Of a stretch of DNA of 8,787 nt, positions 1 through 6,318 are shown piece by piece. The position numbers and the translations under genes were made by a program. How positions within the stretch are numbered: position 1 is the stretch's first letter; every line of letters starts with the position of its first letter. The DNA comes from Patescibacteria group bacterium (lineage in GTDB: Bacteria; Patescibacteriota; WWE3; 2-01-FULL-39-13): NCBI GenBank assembly GCA_030916925.1, contig JAUPVU010000003.1:1-8787 (forward strand), given 5' to 3'. The notes beneath the pieces are model-generated. The model saw nothing but the letters and a program-made list of their open reading frames with translations. It ran no database searches and was not told where the DNA came from.

Positions 1-996
1 ATATTCTGATTGCTTAAAGTAAGCATGAAAAGCATTCGCACCTATTCCAGTTGTGAAATTACTAATTCCAACCGATATACCAGCTTTTAACAAATATAAA
101 TGGGAGAAAAATGACGTAGATCTATATAAAAATGCAGCCCTAATTGAATCCTGCAATAAATATAAAGTAGAAAATGGCACAACAATAAAACCGGCCGAAA
201 GCAAATGCCACTTATACTTTAGAATTTCAGTATATTTATTTTTTTTGTCAAACGAGAACCAGGATGCTTTTTTACTAGTAAATAGCAGCAAGAAGAAAAC
301 AACTAAAGATAAAGTAAATCCAATCCATGAGCTTCTTGAACCCGTAAAAAATAGACTAAGTACCGAAACTGAAATGATTGCAATCAAAAATTTCTTATAC
401 TTTTCGTATTGTTTAGACAATAAAACTCCACCCGTTACAAAAATCATAGACGAAAGATACGCTCCATAATGATTTACATCCCAGAATGTCGAACCAAATC
501 TAGTTGGATATCCATAAACTGGCCAAATGCCTCCTGTTAGTTTATTAAAATAAGTCTTGAAAAAGACTTGAAATATCCAAAAACATAGAACTATCGTAAG
601 TGAAATTAAATATGCAAAGATTACTTTATCTTTTCCGTCCTTTCGAAGATAGTTTTTTAAGAATGGATAGGCAAATACTATTCCACCCTGAAAAGATATG
701 ATTTTTAAAGTACTTCGTACATCAAGAGTATGTAAAAGACTAAAGATTTGCCCCCACAAAATACCTGAAAGTAAAAAAAAGAAAATATCTTTAGAATACA
801 TTTTTCTTTCTTTTATGAAGTAATAGAAACCTAATATCGCAATCACAATCAAAATCCACTTAGAAATAACTAAATCAGGATTATAAAAACTGAACATCTC
901 TTTATGCGTCCAGGGAATGACTATTATAAAGATAAATACAAGCCAATCTGTTTTACTGTATTTTGATAAGAGCTTCTGGATGGTAGCCATATTCAT
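1..996 (-). CDS. O-antigen ligase/polymerase-like membrane protein (WaaL/Wzy_C type), 3'-truncated by the window edge
   Basis: Reading the minus strand from the ATG at 996 gives 332 uninterrupted codons running off base 1, so the stop codon lies outside the window. The product is a polytopic, very hydrophobic protein. Its motifs fit the Wzy_C/O-antigen ligase family: a conserved patch GSTFWDVNHYGAYL (about residues 168-181), GSRSSWIG (219-226) whose Arg221 matches an arginine typical of these enzymes, and GIGANAF (317-323), which precedes the large periplasmic loop. The conserved histidine of the family (HS/HN...E.G) would lie beyond the edge and cannot be checked. Family members transfer or polymerise undecaprenyl-diphosphate-linked glycans on the outer face of the membrane. 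The protein parallels the N-terminal half of the upstream fusion protein along its length. Start choice: an in-frame TGA sits directly before the ATG at 996; another ATG is at 990. Both overlap the end of the upstream gene by about 40 bases, with only a weak AAG-type ribosome site. Whether a GT-C domain follows is unknown. Family call is firm; ligase versus polymerase is undecided. Confidence 0.88.
   Translation of the reverse strand, partial: MNMATIQKLLSKYSKTDWLVFIFIIVIPWTHKEMFSFYNPDLVISKWILIVIAILGFYYFIKERKMYSKDIFFFLLSGILWGQIFSLLHTLDVRSTLKIISFQGGIVFAYPFLKNYLRKDGKDKVIFAYLISLTIVLCFWIFQVFFKTYFNKLTGGIWPVYGYPTRFGSTFWDVNHYGAYLSSMIFVTGGVLLSKQYEKYKKFLIAIISVSVLSLFFTGSRSSWIGFTLSLVVFFLLLFTSKKASWFSFDKKNKYTEILKYKWHLLSAGFIVVPFSTLYLLQDSIRAAFLYRSTSFFSHLYLLKAGISVGISNFTTGIGANAFHAYFKQSEY
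470..501. repeat. Direct repeat copy A inside the ligase-like gene
   Basis: These 32 bases match 3408-3439 with only two mismatches, in the same orientation. They encode the conserved patch RFGSTFWDVNH in the partial ligase-like gene. The likeness at DNA level reflects paralogy of the two ligase-like domains, possibly helped by gene conversion, and not a mobile repeat. Confidence 0.7.
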
Positions 997-3900
997 TCAA
1001 CTTATTTACGATATTTTGATAATCTATTTCTAAACTATTAAGTTTTTGAACCTCAAACTCAGTTAATCCCATCAATTTTTCTTGTGCATATAGCGCTCCA
1101 ATACTATTTGCAGTTTCAATTAAACCCTCCTTAAGTAAATCAACTTCTGACATAGATCTAACCAACACACTATTTCCGGAAGATCCTCTAACTCTTAGGT
1201 CAACTGGTATTGAAACTTCATTCTTAAGTTCACCTCTAACTTGATAAAATCTAGTCTGACTCATCAAGAAAGTATAAAAACGATCTGGTTTTGCATCATC
1301 CAACATATTTAATATTTTTTCTGTTGAAACCGCAATTGGCATATGGTCGCTATAGAATAACGCAACTGTGTGAGGGATTCTTGCATAATATAAATCTAAT
1401 TCAGGATACTCATTAATCGGATAAATTTGGTTATGGATCTTAATCAACTCGACTATATCTCTATTAACATCCTCAAAATAAACTTTATCTCGTATACGTG
1501 ATATGTAAAAAGGAGTCAAAAATATAAAAAGACCAGCAACAATAAGCTTCATATTAAATAGGCTTGGTAAATAAGACTCTTTAACAATACTCCTGAAATA
1601 AATTACAAGCTGATCAATAAACCTTGCAGACAATAAAGCTATAAATGGGTAAATTGGCACCAAATACCAAGAAAGCTTATCTTTTGGAATTGAAAAGAAT
1701 ATGAATATGAATATTGAAGCTGTAAAAACTAGTAAATTACTTTTTCTTGATCTATCAACAAATGGAAGAATGATTAATCCTCCAATTAACGGAGCCAACC
1801 AAATTCGATATGAAACCATGAGTACTTCAAAGTACCACCAAAGTGGCCTGACGTGGCCTAATCCTTCTGTCCCTCGATCGAAGATGTGCTTAAATAAATA
1901 TGTTTCAATAAAATCATTACCATGAGCTATGTAGGAATATACATGCCACGGCATAAACACTAATAAAGAAATAAAGAAAGTAATCAAAATACCCTTTAGA
2001 TTCAATTTCTCTTTCAAAAATACTTTTGTCGAAATTAGATAAAGAATAATAATTGGAAGTGGAATTAATCCTACTATGGCTTTTGTCATAACTCCCAAAC
2101 CAAGAGTTACTCCCGCCAAAATATAAAATAAATAGGAACGATTCTTAACAGTAGTACCCCAGTAAAACGCGGCGACAGTGGCCAATATAAAGAAAGTAAC
2201 TGGAACATCAAGCAAACTATTTCTAGCATAATATAAGAAATGAGCAGTGTTTAAAAGAATAATTGCTGCGATTAACCCTGTGAATTTGTTATATAGTTTT
2301 TTTCCAAAAAAGTAGACCAAAACTACAGTAGAAATACCAAGAATTGCAGACCAAATCCTAGCACTAAATTCATTAATTCCAGTTAAAGTAAACGTAGCGG
2401 CTGACAACCACATATATAATGGAGGTTTTTCAAACCAGTAGTCATTCGTTCGATCCCATCTTAAATTGAGCCAATCGCCTGATTGCACAATATTCTTGGC
2501 AACTTTAGCATAGATAGCCTCGTCCCATTCCAAAAGAGTTACGCCGCCAATATTTACTAGTATAAACACTAAAGCTAACGGTAAGATTGCGATAAGAGGA
2601 GCTTTGTCACTTGCCGCGAACCACCCAAAAATGTTTCTAAACGACCAATCCACTTTAATGGCATTCTTTATAAATAGCGTAGCAAGAATAAATAATATCC
2701 AGAAAAATTCAAGATTAAACGAATAGAAAATTCCTGTTATTAAAATGGCTACTAACGAAATGAAAAAACCAACACCCAGTAACTTTTCTTTTCTATCTGT
2801 AGTTTTAAAAATTATATAGACCAACGATAAACACAAAAATACCATCAGTATCAGATAAGTCATGAAACCTAGATAGCCACTCTCTGCTAGCACCTCACCC
2901 CAAATGCTATGTGGAGGAACTTCTTGGTTCTTTAAATTAGGTTCTCTTTCAAAATATTTTTCTGATATATCGGTTTTTCTAAAAGCACTATTAAAGTTTC
3001 CAGAACCGGATCCAATTATTGGCTTATCATAAAAGATTTGCACGGCTCCTTGCACCAACATCAAATGCGTATCTGTAGAATCTAATCTATAGTGCATAAA
3101 ATCCTTTATTTTTTGACTGACTGTTAAATCCTTAAAATCTAGATAAGTAATAAAGATTCCTCCTAAGATTAAACATCCACCTATAAACAACAAGAGTGGC
3201 TTGTATAATCCTCTTTTTACTAGAAGCAGTAGTCCAACAACCATCGCAATTGATATTCCTAGCCAAGAACTTCGGGATTGAGTGAAAAATAACATAGACG
3301 ACGTCATGCCTAACGCAATGATATTAAGGAATCTGTACTTCCATTTTGATGCGATAAATGTATATATAAAATAGAGTGGGATTACAGTTATCAAAAATCC
3401 CCCAAAGTGATTTACATCCCAGAAGGTCGAACCAAGTCTTGGTAAGTTATTTTCAACTGGCCAAATAGCTCCAATCTTAAGATCGTATTCAATCTTTAAA
3501 TACATTTGCACAAAAGCAAAGATTGTGGCAATCACACCAAGCCCCATATATATCCATAAAACTTTCTTGAAGAAATCGCTGCTACCTTCTTTTTTTTGTA
3601 TGTAACTTGCAACTAGATATAAGATAATTGCACTGGAATAGAATAGAAGAAGATTATAATTCGTAGAGATATTTTCTCCAATAACACTTGAGATAAGACG
3701 GATTACCAATAAAATTATTAATAAGATAAAAGGTCGATCATTGCGAGTAAAATGCACCAGCTGGTTAAATGTATTATTAAATCCTTTTTTGCGAACAATA
3801 ATTATTCCTCTAATTAATAATGCTAAACCTATACCAATTGATGCGAACCTGGATGGAAGGAAATCCCACTGTACTAAACTAAAAAGCTCTTTATGCATTA

Positions 3901-4006
3901 ACAAAATAGTAGCCATGAAAAAATAAAAGCCCCATTTGAGATTTTTTAATGATAGTAAAAAAGTAATGAGAGATATGGAGATGATTATTATTAATTCAAA
4001 ATTCAT
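953..4006 (-). CDS. Fusion protein: O-antigen ligase/polymerase-like domain + ArnT/PMT-like GT-C glycosyltransferase
   Basis: This 1017-residue membrane protein holds two complete enzymes. Residues about 1-447 are WaaL/Wzy_C-like with about 12 membrane segments: GSTFWDVNHFGGFL (192-205), QSRSSWLG (243-250, Arg245), GSGSGNF (332-338), and a loop containing PPHSIWGEVLAESG (364-377, His366), matching the ligase H...E.G signature. After a short linker (about 448-467), residues 468-835 are an ArnT/PMT-like GT-C domain: WDEAIYA (494-500, with Asp495-Glu496 in the first outer loop), FEKPPL (525-530), SLLDVP (597-602, Asp600), TKA (641-643) and the PKDKLSWYLVPIYPF region (774-788). Residues about 840-1017 form a soluble tail. 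Each half has the usual length for its family. Both families act on polyprenyl-linked sugars on the outer face, so a bifunctional glycan transferase is likely; substrates cannot be read. The ATG at 4006 overlaps the previous stop as ATGA and has no clear Shine-Dalgarno, suggesting coupled translation. The stop is TAA. No internal start or frameshift is evident at the junction. Confidence 0.92.
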   Translation of the reverse strand: MNFELIIIISISLITFLLSLKNLKWGFYFFMATILLMHKELFSLVQWDFLPSRFASIGIGLALLIRGIIIVRKKGFNNTFNQLVHFTRNDRPFILLIILLVIRLISSVIGENISTNYNLLLFYSSAIILYLVASYIQKKEGSSDFFKKVLWIYMGLGVIATIFAFVQMYLKIEYDLKIGAIWPVENNLPRLGSTFWDVNHFGGFLITVIPLYFIYTFIASKWKYRFLNIIALGMTSSMLFFTQSRSSWLGISIAMVVGLLLLVKRGLYKPLLLFIGGCLILGGIFITYLDFKDLTVSQKIKDFMHYRLDSTDTHLMLVQGAVQIFYDKPIIGSGSGNFNSAFRKTDISEKYFEREPNLKNQEVPPHSIWGEVLAESGYLGFMTYLILMVFLCLSLVYIIFKTTDRKEKLLGVGFFISLVAILITGIFYSFNLEFFWILFILATLFIKNAIKVDWSFRNIFGWFAASDKAPLIAILPLALVFILVNIGGVTLLEWDEAIYAKVAKNIVQSGDWLNLRWDRTNDYWFEKPPLYMWLSAATFTLTGINEFSARIWSAILGISTVVLVYFFGKKLYNKFTGLIAAIILLNTAHFLYYARNSLLDVPVTFFILATVAAFYWGTTVKNRSYLFYILAGVTLGLGVMTKAIVGLIPLPIIILYLISTKVFLKEKLNLKGILITFFISLLVFMPWHVYSYIAHGNDFIETYLFKHIFDRGTEGLGHVRPLWWYFEVLMVSYRIWLAPLIGGLIILPFVDRSRKSNLLVFTASIFIFIFFSIPKDKLSWYLVPIYPFIALLSARFIDQLVIYFRSIVKESYLPSLFNMKLIVAGLFIFLTPFYISRIRDKVYFEDVNRDIVELIKIHNQIYPINEYPELDLYYARIPHTVALFYSDHMPIAVSTEKILNMLDDAKPDRFYTFLMSQTRFYQVRGELKNEVSIPVDLRVRGSSGNSVLVRSMSEVDLLKEGLIETANSIGALYAQEKLMGLTEFEVQKLNSLEIDYQNIVNKLNEYGYHPEALIKIQ
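3408..3439. repeat. Direct repeat copy B inside the fusion gene
   Basis: Partner of the 32-base repeat at 470-501, with two mismatches. It encodes RLGSTFWDVNH in the ligase-like half of the fusion protein. The flanking sequence is clearly less similar, although a second short shared block encoding IWPV follows on the coding strand's 5' side in both genes (near 520 and near 3458). Confidence 0.7.
4003..4006 (-). promoter_or_regulatory. ATGA stop/start overlap coupling GT4 to the fusion gene
   Basis: Read on the minus strand, these four bases are ATGA. The TGA ends the 392-residue GT4 and the ATG starts the ligase/GT-C fusion. No Shine-Dalgarno sequence is visible in the A/T-rich bases before the ATG, so termination-reinitiation is the likely way the fusion is translated. 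This also shows that TGA is used as a stop codon here. Confidence 0.8.
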
Positions 4007-5181
4007 TGTATTTTAAGTTTTTTGTACGCTTCGAGAGTTTGTGCTGCTGTATTTTCCCATGAATAGTTTTTTATTATTAAATCAACCAATTCGGTGGATA
4101 CAGGGCCCTTTCTACTCGCTTCAAGTATAGCATTTTTAATACTTTCTGGACTGTCTGGATTGCAATAAACTATGTTATCTCCAACGTATTCCTTGAGTCT
4201 TGTTGAGGTAGAAACTACATTCATTTCAGATAACAAAGCTTCTAAACACACTAGTCCAGTTGTTTCAAACCAACTCGTATGAACAAATATTCCAGGGAAT
4301 CTCATGGCCGAGGCTACTATGTCTTGAGTCTGTGGCCCAAGATAGAGAATCCTATCATTATTCTTCACTAAACTATTGAATTTGGTGGTGTATTCGTAAC
4401 TTTTATCTGTCATACCACCTATAAAAACTAGATAAAAGTCATTAAAGCGCTCATCATCCTGAAGGTCATTAAATATATTAATTAAGGTAAGTTGATTCTT
4501 TCTCGCCTCCACCCTCCCAACACTTAATAATATTTTCTTTCCATCTAAATTTACACCACAAGATTTTTTTACAAGATTTTCGAATTTTTCTTTACTAGTT
4601 CTAGTAAACAGTTCAGCATCAACTCCATTAACGACCTCATAATATTTTGTAAGGTTTACATTAAAATCCTTGTTGATTTCATCTGCCTCAATTTTTGTCT
4701 GAACTAAAACTAAATCGGAATTTTCTAAAATATATCTTTGTTCGTTACGAATTCCTCTAAAGAGTTGACCAATAGTTGGTTCTAATTTTTTCAAGTTAAA
4801 AATGCTTCTATATAAATTCTTAAATTCATCCCGTAAGGACTGACTTGATATTAATGCATTATATATGCGCCTTATGTCATATCTAGCTAAATCTTCATAT
4901 TTTTTAACTTCAGATTCGGAGTGATGTATTGCTGAAAGAATTACTTTTTTACCATGTTTCTTTGCCCACTTGAGTTGACCATAAGTTTCACAAATCCAAT
5001 CTAGATTAAACAAATGTACGAGATCATATTCGTCAATATTTTTAGGTCGCATATCTGCAACAATATCTATTTGAATGTTCTTATCTAATTTTTCAATCGC
5101 TTCTTTAGTTTTCTCCATTTGTATAGTATCTCCGCCTCTTGGTGAATATAAATCGACTCTTGATTGAAATAATATTTTCAT
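4003..5181 (-). CDS. GT4 family glycosyltransferase (GT-B fold), GGDT-type
   Basis: A 392-residue cytoplasmic or membrane-associated retaining glycosyltransferase, predicted to move a sugar from a nucleotide-sugar onto a lipid-linked acceptor. The N-terminal Rossmann half has SPRGGDTIQ (13-21), whose Gly-Gly loop typically binds near the acceptor, then HLFNLDW (56-62) and SAIHHS (83-88). The C-terminal donor-binding half has NGVDAE (185-190), SVGRVEARKNQ (220-230, with Arg223 and Lys228 in the usual phosphate-binding places), FIGG (253-256) and FETTGLVCLEA, in which Glu306 and Glu314 form the family E-x7-E motif. The tail YSWENTA (373-379) is typical of GT4. Residues about 90-150 are an extra charged helical stretch between the two halves. 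The ATG at 5181 follows a modest AGG ribosome site (5190-5192) that overlaps the end of the preceding GT4 gene, 4 bases away. Its TGA stop overlaps the next start. Donor sugar and linkage cannot be told from sequence. The length is normal and the motifs are complete, so it should be active. Confidence 0.93.
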   Translation of the reverse strand: MKILFQSRVDLYSPRGGDTIQMEKTKEAIEKLDKNIQIDIVADMRPKNIDEYDLVHLFNLDWICETYGQLKWAKKHGKKVILSAIHHSESEVKKYEDLARYDIRRIYNALISSQSLRDEFKNLYRSIFNLKKLEPTIGQLFRGIRNEQRYILENSDLVLVQTKIEADEINKDFNVNLTKYYEVVNGVDAELFTRTSKEKFENLVKKSCGVNLDGKKILLSVGRVEARKNQLTLINIFNDLQDDERFNDFYLVFIGGMTDKSYEYTTKFNSLVKNNDRILYLGPQTQDIVASAMRFPGIFVHTSWFETTGLVCLEALLSEMNVVSTSTRLKEYVGDNIVYCNPDSPESIKNAILEASRKGPVSTELVDLIIKNYSWENTAAQTLEAYKKLKIQ

Positions 5182-5185
5182 AAAA

Positions 5186-6298
5186 TTAACCTAAATATAG
5201 CTCTCTATAATTATCCCTAAACCTTTCGGTAGAATACTTCATGGCGATATCAATTCTTGGCTGTCTTGAAGATTGTATCTCATGAAAGTTTTCTATCATA
5301 TCTAAAAGTTTTATTCCTAATTCTACCGAATCTCCTTTTTTAAAGTATTGCACCTCATCATCCCCAACATCATGTAGCACTGGTAAGTCACTCACTATAG
5401 CTGGTAAACCAACGCTGAGTGCTTCTATTAGAGTAATTCCAAATCCTTCGGCATAAGTTGGAAAAGCAAATATATCAAAAACATTAAGTAAAGCCTCTTT
5501 GTCTAACTCTGATACCCTACCGGTAAATGTAACATTCGGAAATGAGTACTCCTTCTGAAGTTTCTCAAGATCAGTGCCACCTCCAACTAAAATTAGCTGT
5601 GCGGTATCCATTAATTTATCATTATCCCTAAAGGCTTTTAAAAGGACTTCTTGGCCTTTTTCTGGCGTAAATCTAGCTACATAACCAATAACCGCTTTAT
5701 CGGCATCTAATTTATACTGTCCTTTTATTTGAGTTTTCTGTTCAGGTGTAATTTGAGGAATAGGACGAACAGCATTTGGTATAACTTTAATTTTGCTTTG
5801 AAGAATTAACTCATATTTTGACCTCACATTTTTTATATAAGGAGTTAGTGCGAGGACATCAGTTGCCAATAAATTTCCTGTAATAAAATTTGCAATGAAG
5901 TTTGCTACTAATGCGAAATACCTTTTAGCAGACCCATATTTCCAAAAAATAAAAGGTGTATGCACGTGGTAAATTCTTTTTGGAACTTTTTCTCTAAAGG
6001 CGGCATAAATTACTTGAACTCCGGTTTTTAATTCGTGCCCATGAACGATTTGTATTGATTCCCTATTTATCACCTCTCTAATTTTATTAATATATTCAAA
6101 GTCGATTTCTTTTGTAGGGAATATTTCTAAATGTTCGACGGCACCATATTTTAAGTATTCTTCGACAAGTGGCCCATTTGGACATGCAACATATATATCA
6201 ATCTCCGATGAGAGCTCTTTGATTATGTCTAATATTTGAACTTCAATTCCACCATATTCAGCAGAATGATAAGCAATCAAAAGTCTTTTTTTACTCAT
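5186..6298 (-). CDS. GT4 family glycosyltransferase (GT-B fold)
   Basis: A 370-residue glycosyltransferase of the GT4 group, expected to extend a lipid-linked glycan in the cytoplasm. The N-terminal acceptor half carries the loop EYGGIEVQ (14-21), HGHELKTG (86-93) and HVHTPF (111-116). The C-terminal donor half has VIPNAV (172-177), GYVARFTPEKGQEVLL (205-220, with Arg209 and Lys214 in the usual nucleotide-phosphate sites), ILVGGG (236-241), VTFTGRV (256-262) and FPTYAEGFGITLIEAL, where Glu284 and Glu292 make the E-x7-E motif. No signal peptide or membrane helix is obvious. The ATG at 6298 is well supported by the strongest ribosome site in the window (6304-6312). The gene is separated from its upstream neighbour by 20 bases and from the next GT4 by 4. 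It is only distantly similar to that neighbouring GT4, so the two probably add different sugars or form different linkages. Full length with intact motifs; sugar specificity unknown. Confidence 0.94.
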   Translation of the reverse strand: MSKKRLLIAYHSAEYGGIEVQILDIIKELSSEIDIYVACPNGPLVEEYLKYGAVEHLEIFPTKEIDFEYINKIREVINRESIQIVHGHELKTGVQVIYAAFREKVPKRIYHVHTPFIFWKYGSAKRYFALVANFIANFITGNLLATDVLALTPYIKNVRSKYELILQSKIKVIPNAVRPIPQITPEQKTQIKGQYKLDADKAVIGYVARFTPEKGQEVLLKAFRDNDKLMDTAQLILVGGGTDLEKLQKEYSFPNVTFTGRVSELDKEALLNVFDIFAFPTYAEGFGITLIEALSVGLPAIVSDLPVLHDVGDDEVQYFKKGDSVELGIKLLDMIENFHEIQSSRQPRIDIAMKYSTERFRDNYRELYLG

Positions 6299-6303
6299 TT
6301 TTA

Positions 6304-6312
6304 CCTTTCCTT
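6304..6312 (-). promoter_or_regulatory. Shine-Dalgarno site for the 370-residue GT4
   Basis: On the minus strand this reads AAGGAAAGG. The two purine cores (AAGGA and AAAGG) lie 9 and 5 bases before the ATG at 6298. It is the only strong ribosome binding site in the window and fixes that start. It lies in the 20-base gap after the upstream GT-C gene, so this GT4 can probably be initiated independently of upstream translation. Confidence 0.75.
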
Positions 6313-6318
6313 AGTTTA

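Noticed and set aside
53..469. Plus-strand reading frame of 138 codons
   Set aside because: It lies fully inside the minus-strand ligase-like gene (1-996), whose translation has clear family motifs; the plus-strand product shows no recognisable domain and no ribosome site. It is a shadow.
541..570. Inverted repeat AAGTCTTGAAAAAGACTT as a terminator
   Set aside because: It lies inside the coding sequence of the ligase-like gene, has an A/T-rich stem and is not followed by a T-run on the transcribed strand that would mark a terminator.
953..968. Similar 3' ends of the fusion gene and the 392-residue GT4 (both end KIQ, with AAAATACA before the stop) as a duplication footprint
   Set aside because: The shared stretch is only about eight bases in A/T-rich DNA; chance is a sufficient explanation.
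1701..1925. Plus-strand reading frame of 74 codons
   Set aside because: Antisense to the GT-C half of the fusion gene; no domain and no support for expression.
3741..3926. Plus-strand reading frame of 61 codons
   Set aside because: Antisense to the first helices of the fusion gene; its sequence mirrors hydrophobic codons and has no features of its own.
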